Shown here: in pieces, positions 29,362 to 40,400 of the stretch | Layout of the letters: each line of letters begins with the position of its first letter | How positions within the stretch are numbered: position 1 is the stretch's first letter | NCBI RefSeq assembly: GCF_000170855.1 | Contig: NZ_ABCQ01000022.1 | Coordinates: 1 to 64,000 of the forward strand | Origin: Moritella sp. PE36 | Lineage (GTDB): Bacteria > Pseudomonadota > Gammaproteobacteria > Enterobacterales > Moritellaceae | Length of the DNA stretch: 64,000 nucleotides | Direction: 5' to 3' | Notes under the pieces: model-generated | Told to the model about the DNA's origin: nothing | Databases searched by the model: none | The model's input: the letters and a program-made list of their open reading frames with translations, nothing else | Made by a program: the position numbers and the translations under genes

Positions 29362-32300
29362 ACAACGACTTCCTTGTGATTTAAAGAATTAATAATTAAC
29401 TCAGATATTTGCGGGGTGTGAATTATGGAGTAATGATCTCCATCCAGAACAAAAGTATCCGAATCTTGGCTCGTAAGTTTTCGCCAATCTATTTGATGTT
29501 CACTGAGAACTACGTGTGATTGTCTAGCCCAGATAACTTCAAGATTAAGATTTACTTTACTATTTCGCTCAAAATAATGTTCACGTAATAAGCGGCGATG
29601 CCAGAAAACATTTTTTACCATTTCTTCCAACATACCATTTGATATAGAAATACCATATTCTTGGTTTAGCCATATAGTCGCGTGTTCATAGCTATTATCA
29701 AATTGAGGAATCTTCCCTTTTAGCACTCCGATTTTACCGATTAAGCCAAGGAGTGTCGAATTAAATGCTGTAACTATCGCAGTATCTTCATCACCAAACA
29801 GGCCCGAGTAGACGGCATCAATGAGAGTAACCCCTTTAACTTCGATCTGACTATTTAAAAGGCGACGAGCAATCTCAAACGCGAGTACACCTCCGTAAGA
29901 CCAACCAACTAAGGTAACAGGTTGATTTTTGCTTACAGCTTTGATATGCGATAAATACCGTTCACACAGCTGTTCGAAACTTTCTACTTGAGTGGATAGG
30001 GTTCCAATGTCTGCTTCAATTCCCATAACTGTAACATCATCCGGAAGGGCATTTATCAGAGTATGATAACAATCAAGCCGACCACCAACTGGAGGAAGTA
30101 AAATAAGCAGGGGTCCTTGAAATTCACCTTTTTTAAGGGTAACTAATTCTTTATCTTTAGATACTTTGTTAGTACCGAAGAATCGAATCCGCTCTAAAAG
30201 TTGTTTAAGTGAAGGATGGGTAATAACATCTCCAATAGTTAACTTAACGTCATAATATGAACGAATATCTCTAATGATTTTAAATATCATTAAAGAGTTT
30301 ATTCCAGCACTAAATAGACTTAAGTTAATATCAGTAATATTAATACCTGTCGCTGCACATATTCGTTGAGCCAATTCCTTATATTCCGATGACATGCCAA
30401 CACTAACATGTGATTCGTCTCGATTTAGCATTTTAAGCAAAGCCGAAGCATCTAATTTCCCTGATTTATTCAGAGGGAAAGCATCAATAAAATGAATTTC
30501 AGATGGTAGCATATAAGTAGGCAAATGATCTTTAAGCACTTGATTAAGCGCTGATATACTCACCACTGCCTTTGTGTTGACAAGAGTACAATACAAAAAT
30601 ATCTGTTGGCTATCTGAAGACAAGATGGCGTGAGCATCTAAAATTTCAGTTACTTGTTTTGCCAACGAAGCTATTTCGTCCAGTTCTATACGAGCACCAT
30701 TGACTTTTATTTGATTATCCTTCCGGCCAAGAACACAGATACAACCGTCACTATCTACGTAACCATAATCACCCGTTATATAAGCTTGCGTTATACCGTC
30801 CGGTGTTAATATTTTCCTAAATTTTTTACGTTCGAGATCTACTGCACTAACATAACCAGCCCCAAGTGAAGCCCCCATAATAACAAGTTCTCCAACTTGT
30901 CCGACGCGACACACCTCATATTTTTCGTTACAAATAGCAACTTTAGTATTACAGATTGGATACCCAGTCTGATCGAGTTTTGTATTATCTTCAATACGCA
31001 TAAACACCGTATCAACCGCACTTTCGCATGGTCCGTAGACGTTAAAAAACTTAATACGCTTAAATAATTTCATTTGTTCTAGCAACGGTGCAGAAATCCG
31101 TTCTCCACCAACCAGCATAACTCTCAAACTTGGTATTCGATCAAACAGTTTCGACTCAAAAAAGATAGCAAGCTGAGAAGGGGTACAGTCCATAGCTTCA
31201 ATATTGTGTTTATTCAACGCATCGACTAATGTATCGATATTTAATCGCTCTTCCTTCGTCAATATATACACACTACGTGCAAAAAATGGCATCACGATTT
31301 GCTGATAACTAGCGTCAAAGGTGAACTCTGCATTAAGAGCAATTCGAGTGATATCAGCGTAGCAATCTTGTAAAAATGAAGCTAAGTTTTCGATTGCGGC
31401 CTGCTCTATCAACACCCCCTTTGGAGTACCAGTGGTACCCGAACTAAAAATAACATATCCAAAGTCTTCTTTCACTTTTATTGGTAACGAAATTTTAGCT
31501 ACGTTAGAAGGCATTGTCCTTATAGAGTGCCCATACCTCATCGCTCCAGGATTACTACACACAGCGAGAATATCTTGAGCACCAATTTCTTGACACATAA
31601 AATGTCCACGCTTTTCAGGTAGATCATCAGGAATTAATACAGCATGATAACCCGCAGCCCAAGCCGCATAAAGCAACACTAACGTATCAGCTTCCCTTGG
31701 TGCCAGTATAGCTACAGTAGTCTTCGGTGCGTATGTTTGTGTGATATACTGACTCCAGTTTTCTATTTTTTCTATTAAGGCTTCATACGATACACCTTCG
31801 TGGTTTAAAAAAGCAGGTATCACACGTTGCTTGCTCGATAGCTGGTATAATTTGTTGAACAAATTAGCGTTTACCTTCTCAGGCCCTTGCAATATTGATA
31901 GTGAAACCTCATGCTTATCAAAACCACATATCTTTGCGAGGTCTATTTCAAATTGATTCATCAACTGTTCTACAAACCATCGAGATACTTTGTTGGAATC
32001 ATACTCCAAGTTAAGTTGTGCACTGTCTTCATAACAACACACAAAAAGTGAAATATCATTTTTAGCATCACGTGAAAAAGCGTTATCCAGCAAATCACTT
32101 TGAGTTATAGCTGGGTCTTTATCTTGTATTTCAGACATTCGCTGCAATTCAAGAACAACTTGATAGGGTTGGGTTACGTTTTCGTTGTTGCTGTAATGGT
32201 GAAGGTCACTCAATGCAATTGTTGGCAATGAAAAAGCATGTACATTTGAATCATCCAGCAGTTTAAGTTGCTCATTTGTGGGCAACTTGTTGATATTCGT

Positions 32301-33203
32301 TTTGAGTTTAATAGTCCGAGCGAAGTACCCAATTATGTTTTGAGTCTCTATTGAGTGGCGATTTTGATCTGTAGTAGCAATGAAAAAGTCTGTTTCTTTC
32401 GTTAATGCAGATATAGCTTTCGCTAACGCCAAGTGAAAAACACTGAACAACTGCACTTGTTTTTTCCTGCTGTACTCAGAGACTTTTTTAAATTCAGGCA
32501 ATGACCTAACTAAAGTTTTAGCTCCTTTTATCTCTAGAGTACCAAATGAAGGATAATTGAACCAAGCACTTTTAAAGTGCTCATAGTAATCATCCCAAAG
32601 GCCAGTTCTTTCAGACAATATTTGAGGTGACTCATCGTTTGCAAAAAGATAATCGAAATAGTCAACGCTTAAAAGAGCATCGTCCCGTTTTAATATCTTA
32701 TTAATCACGGTCTCAATACAAGTAATTGAGACACCATCCATTACTATATGGTGAAAAAAACCACATAAAAACAACGACATTTCACTTTTACAAATAAAAA
32801 ATCGAGCCGGAAATTCCGATGTCAATAAAAAAGGACTTTGATATTCCTTGCTTAAAAACTGAGTCATCTCTATATCATCTTTAAAATTCAGACGGGATAC
32901 TCCGACTTCAGAGGCTGCGAGCGAGATCATGTGTACGTGATCTTTACTCTCATATAAAACACTTCGAAAAATGCGATTATTTTTACATATTTTAAAAACT
33001 GCGTTTTCTAATTCGTCTTCTGTCACATTTGGATCCGAACACTCCCAAACTACCCCCAAGTTATACGCATTAGACTGAATATCGATACGGCTCTCATGCC
33101 ACAATGCTTTTTGATTTCCAGATATCTTAGGGTAATTACCCAGTACTTGAGTTAGTTCGAAATCTCTAAGCTTATTCAGCTTACTGACGACATTATCTAT
33201 CAT
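29358..33203 (-). CDS. NRPS, terminal module C-A-T-TE, predicted Gln-activating
   Basis: 1281 residues. Condensation domain with HHIVMDG (151-157). Adenylation domain with YVIFSSGTTGTPKG, NVYGPCES and YITGDYG. The specificity residues align by hand as D-A-Q-D-L-G-V-V-D-K, the textbook glutamine code. Carrier domain with AGINSL (Ser for phosphopantetheine). Type I thioesterase from about residue 1040: GWSYGG (Ser1102) and DGDHYS (His1257). The thioesterase makes this the last module, so it should add Gln and release the product by hydrolysis or cyclisation. It lies 43 bp after the PKS gene in the operon. A weak ribosome site (AAAGGAATATATTCACT on the minus strand) precedes the ATG. Confidence 0.93.
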   Translation of the reverse strand: MIDNVVSKLNKLRDFELTQVLGNYPKISGNQKALWHESRIDIQSNAYNLGVVWECSDPNVTEDELENAVFKICKNNRIFRSVLYESKDHVHMISLAASEVGVSRLNFKDDIEMTQFLSKEYQSPFLLTSEFPARFFICKSEMSLFLCGFFHHIVMDGVSITCIETVINKILKRDDALLSVDYFDYLFANDESPQILSERTGLWDDYYEHFKSAWFNYPSFGTLEIKGAKTLVRSLPEFKKVSEYSRKKQVQLFSVFHLALAKAISALTKETDFFIATTDQNRHSIETQNIIGYFARTIKLKTNINKLPTNEQLKLLDDSNVHAFSLPTIALSDLHHYSNNENVTQPYQVVLELQRMSEIQDKDPAITQSDLLDNAFSRDAKNDISLFVCCYEDSAQLNLEYDSNKVSRWFVEQLMNQFEIDLAKICGFDKHEVSLSILQGPEKVNANLFNKLYQLSSKQRVIPAFLNHEGVSYEALIEKIENWSQYITQTYAPKTTVAILAPREADTLVLLYAAWAAGYHAVLIPDDLPEKRGHFMCQEIGAQDILAVCSNPGAMRYGHSIRTMPSNVAKISLPIKVKEDFGYVIFSSGTTGTPKGVLIEQAAIENLASFLQDCYADITRIALNAEFTFDASYQQIVMPFFARSVYILTKEERLNIDTLVDALNKHNIEAMDCTPSQLAIFFESKLFDRIPSLRVMLVGGERISAPLLEQMKLFKRIKFFNVYGPCESAVDTVFMRIEDNTKLDQTGYPICNTKVAICNEKYEVCRVGQVGELVIMGASLGAGYVSAVDLERKKFRKILTPDGITQAYITGDYGYVDSDGCICVLGRKDNQIKVNGARIELDEIASLAKQVTEILDAHAILSSDSQQIFLYCTLVNTKAVVSISALNQVLKDHLPTYMLPSEIHFIDAFPLNKSGKLDASALLKMLNRDESHVSVGMSSEYKELAQRICAATGINITDINLSLFSAGINSLMIFKIIRDIRSYYDVKLTIGDVITHPSLKQLLERIRFFGTNKVSKDKELVTLKKGEFQGPLLILLPPVGGRLDCYHTLINALPDDVTVMGIEADIGTLSTQVESFEQLCERYLSHIKAVSKNQPVTLVGWSYGGVLAFEIARRLLNSQIEVKGVTLIDAVYSGLFGDEDTAIVTAFNSTLLGLIGKIGVLKGKIPQFDNSYEHATIWLNQEYGISISNGMLEEMVKNVFWHRRLLREHYFERNSKVNLNLEVIWARQSHVVLSEHQIDWRKLTSQDSDTFVLDGDHYSIIHTPQISELIINSLNHKEVVV

Positions 33204-33246
33204 AGTGAATATATTCCTTTATCATTGTCACTTAGTTTGCACAAAA

Positions 33247-36200
33247 TTAAGTCAGTTCTAATAATTGCTCTACTGACACTTCGTGATTTTTTTCCACTTT
33301 AACTTGAGGCTTAATAGGTGTATTCACTTTTTGTTCGATCAAATCGGTAAACCTCTTTAAAGTGGGATGCTGGACAAGGTCAAGTAAAACCAATTCAATG
33401 CCAAAGGCCTGTCTAAGGCTAGCAAATAGACGAAACGCCATAAGAGAGTGGCCTCCCAGTGCATAAAAATGACTATGGTGATCAAGTTCTTCTTCGCCGA
33501 GCAGTGCACTCCATTGAGACCTAACGAATGTGGTCGGTGAATCAACCTGAGAAAAAGATAGTGGAAGGGAAAACGGTAAGGTAGAGTCCGTACCATATTC
33601 GTATACCCACTCTCTAATTCGCTGTTCAAAATCCTGATTAGACAAGATAAGAGACCCCTGCAAAGAAGAATTCAAAAGATAAGCCGTCAATTTCACTAAT
33701 TTATCGCCTTGAATATAGTTCAGTGGTACAGGTAAGTGATCTTGAAACCGAAAAGCATCAAAGTTAATTGCAAGACGGGATTTTTGAAATTTATTTTGTC
33801 CAGCCCACGCATCCCAGAAACCATTTGCCACGCTGTAAGAGAACATCCCCATCCCCCCTAATCGACTCGCGTTAGAGCTAAATAACAAAGTGCGATCTGG
33901 TTGTAAAGTATGTTCAAGATACTCTATGGTTTTAATCACGCCTTCTTTAGCATTCATCTGACAACGAAGATCATCATAGGTGACATCAACCAACGGTTTA
34001 CGTATCGACGTATCATAAGAATTAGCTGTAAGTGCTAAAATAGCATATAATTTTTCATTCCCCTGTGCCAGGATGAATTCAGACACACGATTGCCAGCAT
34101 CAACCATACTTAACTCACAATCCAAATAACTGAGACGAACAAGGTTCGCCTGCAAGCGTGCTAATCTAATATCATCTAACTGATGTTGTTTGGCTTTATG
34201 GGACAACAGTTCCGATAGAGAGCGTCCCCCCATACCTTCTCTCCCGACGATAATCATTCGTCTATGACTGAGCTGAAGCAAATCAGAAATAAGGTTCAAG
34301 CCGACTAGCCCTGTTCCTCCTAGAATCAATATCGGCGAACAAGTTGCATCATCATTTAAGGATATTTTCTGTCCAAAAGAGAAATCCCTCTTGAAATATG
34401 CTGGTTTTAATACTTGAGAAGCAGATAAGAGGTAGGTGTCAGGTTGCTCTTCTATCAGTCCTATCAATGCGTCGTAGTCTTCCGTAGAGTTCGGTTCTAT
34501 AACTATGACCGATATGCGTAGCATGCTAACTTCTTGATTAAAACACACAGCAAAATTCCGGATATAAGACACCGGTAAACAACTTCTCGAGTACTGAGCT
34601 CGAATAACTAACCCTACACATGAAGTGCTCCCAAGATCAGCAAGAAGCAAGAGCTTTTCTTTCAATAAGATAACAAAGTCAATATTGGACCAATCGGAGT
34701 GTGTTACGTCAATAAATAGAGAGTTACATTCTCTTTTTAAGCTTAAAGATTTTAACCAATCATCAACAGAAAGCGCTCTTTCTGGTTGATGTACAGTCAT
34801 CCTCACACTATCAACATGCTGCATCGTTTCACTATAAAGTTGTGGTACAGAACCAGCTTGAATATCGAATACTTCAGTTATTTCTTCTGGCTTACACTCT
34901 GTTTTCTTGAACTGATACGCAGGCAGCGGCATTGATGCTTCTAGTTTCAGACATAAGTCAGGTAGACCGCCAAAGTTTGGGGTTTCACCTAAATGGTAAC
35001 AAGCGGCAACAGTTTCAAGTAGCGCTTCAGTCGTATTTTTCGCATTATTGCCAGACAAAGATAAAACATTAGCTTCTTCTCCATTTGCTGCTAATTTAGC
35101 TAAACCATCACCTGCGCCAACCTGAAAGTATGTTCCGACCCCACTATCTCTCAGGCTTTTACAAGCCTTGGAATATTGCATTGGTTGACGAAGATGTGAT
35201 GTCCAATAATCCTTGTCTAATAAACTATTGATTGGCAATAAATTACCATTTAGATTACTCGCCATTGGTACTAATAGAGGTTTAAAGTGGAATTTAGATA
35301 AAAAATGATTGAATTCTGGAAGTATTGGTTCAAGCTCTCGCGAATGAACGGCCGCCTTGATATTTATCTTCTTGTAACCAATATTTAATTTATTTAGGCT
35401 CCGAATAAATGAGTATTCATGTTCCGGTTTTATCGTCACAGTATGGCTTCGTGCGCTGTTATGAGTTGCGATTTCGAAGTCTACAATGTCTAATTCAACC
35501 AGTTTTTCATGTTCACAAATAACATTAAATAATAAACGTGGATCAGCCTTACTGATTAAACGAGCTCGTTCCTCTATAATTATCACCGCATCTTCTGCTG
35601 ACATAACACCAGCATATACAGCACAATTATACTCACCCAGACTATGCCCTATAACTGCGTCAGCCTTTAAATTTAAGTAATTCATAGCCATCATAAATGC
35701 ATGATTCAGATAAAACGTCGTAAGAAAATTTTCATTTAAATTCTCACCAAAATTCTCTTCGTAATTTTCGGTACTTGTAAGATAGCGGATTACACGATTC
35801 GATAAAAAAGTAGTTTGAGTACTTTTAACAAAGCTCTGCCATTGTTCAAAAATATCAGGTAATTCTTTTTTCAGGCCCAGCAATGCACCTGCAAAAAAAA
35901 TCCCCCCACCGGGGAATACTAATGCAGTTTTATCTTGATTATTATTAATACATGGGCCGTTATATATTTCTGTTTCATCATTATCCTTCCATTCAACCCA
36001 AACTCCAGTCTTAAATGGTAGAGAACTCAACTGCTTTTCCATGTGAACAGCTAAACTTTTGGCTGGGTATGTTGAACGCACTATGAAGCTTCCAACTTCT
36101 TTCTGGTTCATTCTTAACACATTTCGATCGTTGACTGAAAAAGGAAAATAAAATCGACCATGATTCTTAGTCACTTTAGTCCGAGTCCAATCCGTTAATA

Positions 36201-37476
36201 TAGCTACAACGTTAGTACCGCCAATCCCAACAGAGTTGACAGCTGCAACATGAGCCTCTTTATTGTTCAATGGAGTTAATGTAGCTTCTATTTTAAATGG
36301 GCTACCATCATAATTCAGTTCAGGATTGGGTGAGGAAAAGTCTGGCTGAGGTGGAATAACCTTGTGCCAAAGAACCAAACAGGTTTTAATAAACCCCGCA
36401 ATACCAGCTGCTGAGTCAAGATGACCTATATTTGCTTTCACACTTCCTAAATGGCAGAAGTGTTCACGATTAGTGTGGCCTTTGATTGCTTGGCTCAGAG
36501 CTGTGAATTCAATTGGGTCACCAAGTGGTGTTGCTGTTCCATGCGCTTCAACGTAACTCAACTTATCTGCATTAATACCTGCAAATGACAAGGCATCAGA
36601 GAAGAGTGTACGTTGTCCTTCGACACTGGGAGCCGTAAATCCTACTTTACGATTCCCATCATTGTTAGCTAATATGCTATCTACTACTGCATAAATCCGG
36701 TTTCCGTCCGCGATAGCATCATCGAGACGCTTTAACACCACAGCGCCTGCACCATTTCCAGACACAGTTCCACTACTATACTCTGAAAAAGGGCGACAGA
36801 ATCCATCTTTTGAATAGATTCCCTGCTCGTGATACACATAACCAGTCTCTTGAGGCAAGCGTATGGCAACCCCCCCGGCAATAGCCATATCGCAATCGCC
36901 GAATAACAAACCTCGCCATGCCTCATGCAACGCCGCCATGGAAGAAGAACAAGCGGTTTGAACATTAATCGCTGGACCATGTAAATTCAGTGCATTAGCG
37001 ACTCGAGTTGCGACTAGATCTCGCAAATTATTACTAGCAACAGCCATTGACTGTTGCCAGTCCGACATATCCATATCTTTGGCCACAGTTTGCGCATAAT
37101 CAGAAGGGCTACAACTTGCGTACACACCAACCTGGCGATTATCCATAGACAAAGCACTGTATCCAGAGTCTTCCAGTGCATTACTACAAACCTGCAAGAA
37201 TTTTCGTTGCTGTGGGTCTAACAGCTGCGCATCTTTTTTAGCCATACCAAAAAAACGATAATCAAACATAAAAGGTTCGTCCAGATGACCTTTTCTAGTG
37301 ACATACCGTTCTCCGTAACGGACTAATAAGTCGTGAGCGTCCTTACACAATTCATCTTTCTGATACGTTTTTATCCCGTTCTTTCCTTGAAGGAGCAGCT
37401 CCCAAAATTCATCTATATTGCTAGCTCCGGGGAAAACACCTGCAAGCCCAATTACAGCTACTTTAGTTGAATTCAT
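33247..37476 (-). CDS. Type I polyketide synthase module KS-AT-KR-ACP
   Basis: 1409 residues. Ketosynthase with the Cys/His/His triad: TACSSSM (Cys176), EAHGTATPLG (His312), NIGHLDSAAG (His352). Acyltransferase (about 518-810) with GHSLGEY (Ser612); the specificity region reads AAVHS instead of the usual HAFHS or YASHS. Ketoreductase with the NADPH motif GGTGLVGLNL near 1040 and Tyr in SYSVAN. C-terminal acyl carrier domain with GGHSLMAF (Ser1344). No dehydratase or enoylreductase is evident, so the added C2 unit should end as a beta-hydroxy. The start overlaps the stop of the upstream NRPS (TAATG), and the gene sits between the two NRPS genes, so it should extend the Asn-loaded chain and pass it to the Gln module. 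Confidence 0.93.
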   Translation of the reverse strand: MNSTKVAVIGLAGVFPGASNIDEFWELLLQGKNGIKTYQKDELCKDAHDLLVRYGERYVTRKGHLDEPFMFDYRFFGMAKKDAQLLDPQQRKFLQVCSNALEDSGYSALSMDNRQVGVYASCSPSDYAQTVAKDMDMSDWQQSMAVASNNLRDLVATRVANALNLHGPAINVQTACSSSMAALHEAWRGLLFGDCDMAIAGGVAIRLPQETGYVYHEQGIYSKDGFCRPFSEYSSGTVSGNGAGAVVLKRLDDAIADGNRIYAVVDSILANNDGNRKVGFTAPSVEGQRTLFSDALSFAGINADKLSYVEAHGTATPLGDPIEFTALSQAIKGHTNREHFCHLGSVKANIGHLDSAAGIAGFIKTCLVLWHKVIPPQPDFSSPNPELNYDGSPFKIEATLTPLNNKEAHVAAVNSVGIGGTNVVAILTDWTRTKVTKNHGRFYFPFSVNDRNVLRMNQKEVGSFIVRSTYPAKSLAVHMEKQLSSLPFKTGVWVEWKDNDETEIYNGPCINNNQDKTALVFPGGGIFFAGALLGLKKELPDIFEQWQSFVKSTQTTFLSNRVIRYLTSTENYEENFGENLNENFLTTFYLNHAFMMAMNYLNLKADAVIGHSLGEYNCAVYAGVMSAEDAVIIIEERARLISKADPRLLFNVICEHEKLVELDIVDFEIATHNSARSHTVTIKPEHEYSFIRSLNKLNIGYKKINIKAAVHSRELEPILPEFNHFLSKFHFKPLLVPMASNLNGNLLPINSLLDKDYWTSHLRQPMQYSKACKSLRDSGVGTYFQVGAGDGLAKLAANGEEANVLSLSGNNAKNTTEALLETVAACYHLGETPNFGGLPDLCLKLEASMPLPAYQFKKTECKPEEITEVFDIQAGSVPQLYSETMQHVDSVRMTVHQPERALSVDDWLKSLSLKRECNSLFIDVTHSDWSNIDFVILLKEKLLLLADLGSTSCVGLVIRAQYSRSCLPVSYIRNFAVCFNQEVSMLRISVIVIEPNSTEDYDALIGLIEEQPDTYLLSASQVLKPAYFKRDFSFGQKISLNDDATCSPILILGGTGLVGLNLISDLLQLSHRRMIIVGREGMGGRSLSELLSHKAKQHQLDDIRLARLQANLVRLSYLDCELSMVDAGNRVSEFILAQGNEKLYAILALTANSYDTSIRKPLVDVTYDDLRCQMNAKEGVIKTIEYLEHTLQPDRTLLFSSNASRLGGMGMFSYSVANGFWDAWAGQNKFQKSRLAINFDAFRFQDHLPVPLNYIQGDKLVKLTAYLLNSSLQGSLILSNQDFEQRIREWVYEYGTDSTLPFSLPLSFSQVDSPTTFVRSQWSALLGEEELDHHSHFYALGGHSLMAFRLFASLRQAFGIELVLLDLVQHPTLKRFTDLIEQKVNTPIKPQVKVEKNHEVSVEQLLELT

Positions 37477-40400
37477 TAGCGCGTTCCTCTACGTCGTTGT
37501 AATAAAATATTGGCAACCTCGATTGGTTGGCGAGTAAATTCAGCCATAGCTAATCGAGGCTCATCACCAGACAAAAAATGTTTTTGCTGAGAAATTGTGG
37601 TGTGCTGTAGTAGGTCAACAGCTCGTACTGTGACACCAAAGGCACCAGACAAAAGAGAGGTCAGCTGCAGCAGCATTCTAGAGTTCCCCCCAGCATCAAA
37701 AAAGTTAATGTGATCATTCAGTATTATTTCGCCAAGTAATTCCTGCCAAATATCGCGTACTTTAGACTTTGGAAATGTATTAAGTATTGGCTGTTCAATA
37801 ACGACCGAACTATTCATCATAGATGTTATATTCATCTTACCGCTGTCACTAAAAATAGCTTCATCTGTAAAAAACAATCGAGATGGCACCATGGCTTTGG
37901 ATAATTGCCTCTGAAGATATTGCATCACTTCATCTTTAGTTAGTTTAGGTTGCGAAGGCGTTATTATAGCTAAAAGCACAGGCATACCTTTGTTATGCCA
38001 GACATCAACCTGAGCCGAGCTTATATAGGGATACTGAAGTAACACACTTTCTATTTCGCCCAATTCAATACGATGACCATCTATTTTCAACTGCCGGTCC
38101 TCTCTTCCTATATAGAAAAATTCACGATCACGTACACATACTAAATCTCCAGTGAAGTATTGAGTTAGGCTTTTATTTGGATTGTAACCCTGTTGAAAAT
38201 AACCAGAAAACACCTGAATGCCACTAACCACAAGCTCGCCAACGATACCTTCAGGCAAAGGGCGACCCAACACGCCGAAGACTTCAAGTTGGGTATTCGC
38301 GACTGGTGTACCTATTGACACAACCCCTTTCCCTTCTTGTGGATACACTTTCTTGATTGCACAGCCAACGGTCGCTTCAGCAGGCCCATATTCATTAAAT
38401 ACAGGTACGGTTGGAGCCACTTTTTTCAACATTTCGTGGTATAACTGTTCTCCGCCAACAATTAAGCAATCAGTATTAATGAGTTGTTCACCAACCAAAT
38501 AAGACAATAAATCAAGGTGACTTGGCGTCATTTTCATCATTGAATAATGAACTGTTTTAGCCGCTAGAGCGGCCAAAGTTTCAATACCATTATGGCCACC
38601 GATTACATCTATCTCTGCTCCAACCATCAAGGGTAAAAATAAACTGGTAAGTGTTAAGTCGTAACTTAAAGAAGTAAATAACGGAACACAACCACGAGCT
38701 TTGACATTGTAAGTATCTCTCGCCCAAGTAAGATAATTATTTAATGCATCATCTTGAACAGAGACTCCTTTTGGCGCACCAGATGACCCAGACGTAAAAA
38801 TCATATAAAGTGGACGGTTTTTACTCATTGGTGTCTGGAGGTACTGATTATCCAACGTCCCCCCTATAGAAACAGCTTGATCAAAGAATGTTTGATCAAT
38901 CACCAAAGATTGGTTTAGTTCCGCCTTAATTCGTTCAACTCGGGATGTCGGCGAGTCACCATCTAACGGCACCACCGTGTACCCTGATATAATCACTCCA
39001 AGAATCGCCGCTATTGCTTCGATGCTTCGATTCATATGCACCACAACTGGTGCATCATGAGTATTTTTTTGGTGGAGAAGGTGAGCAACAGATTTTGCAT
39101 ATTTCATAAGCTCACCATAACTAATTGAACGTGAACCGTCTTTAATTGCAGGGAACAACTCATTTTCTTCACACACTTCCCAAAGAGTTTGTCTTACCGA
39201 CATTTTCGGGACTGCCAATTCTATCCCTTTCATAGAGTCAGCCTGCGAAAAAAACACGTACTCATTAATGAAGGTATGCCTCTGCTCAACAACCGAAACA
39301 ATGGCGTGGTGAAATTCATTAGCCAAAGCCTCCAACGTTTTTGAATTCAAACACGCAGAACTCACAGAAACCTCTAATGAACCATCAACATGAGAAAGTA
39401 CATCAAACGTCAAATCAAATTTTGAAGTATCTTCTTCAAGATCAATTCGTTGAAAATTTTGCCACTGATTATCTGCGACGGTTTCAAAAACAAACATGTT
39501 ATTAGATTTTAGCTTCCCCTCCGAGCTAACAAGAGAGCCAAGGCTTACTATTTTGTCAAATTCGATATCTTGATGCGCAAGTACCGACAGGAACTCTTGT
39601 TGGCATGTTTTCAAATACTGTTCTACGGTTTCCTGTGGTGAGACTTTGATTAAAATGGGTAAGGTAGTAATTCCGAAACCCAACTTTTTAAAATCCCCAT
39701 TTGTTTTACGTCTTGATGCAGGAAAATAAGTTAACTTTTCTAACTGATTAAAATAGTAATTAGTCACAAGTCCGTATAGCGCAAGGCATCCTGACTGTAG
39801 GGATAAATCCAATTGAATAAATAGCTGATTCGCTGTAAAAACGTCTGCTGCGGGGATAACAATTTTGATTCTCTCTTCCTGAGGTGACTTAACTAAGGAA
39901 GATTCAGGCCAGGCCCAGGATAATGATTTCCCTTTAAACTTATTACGCCAATAGCGTTTCGCATCATCCACCTTACAAGGCGCATAACTAGGTACAAACG
40001 CCTCAGCATCTATGTCTAAAACAGAGTTATCTGTTACTAAGAGCAGATCCAATGCTTTAAGTAAAAGCTGATTTGACCAAGCATCCGTGAGTATATGATG
40101 CAAAATTAGAAGAACTTCACCGTTATCATAAAATATACGATATGGACATTGACGATCAAGCTCAATCCTTGTATGGCACAGTCTCTTCAATTTTTCTTGA
40201 TTGCCACTAAAATTAATGTCCAACTCGACATATGGTATGAATGTGTCTTTGACATTAAAAGTTAGTATATCCTGATGTTCATAGAAGAACGTACGTAGTA
40301 ATGGTACAGCCGCAACCAATGTATTCAATGCTTTAAAAAAATCATCATAGCTGAACTGTGAATTCAATCGAAGTAATAATGGTACGTTGTACGCATGATT

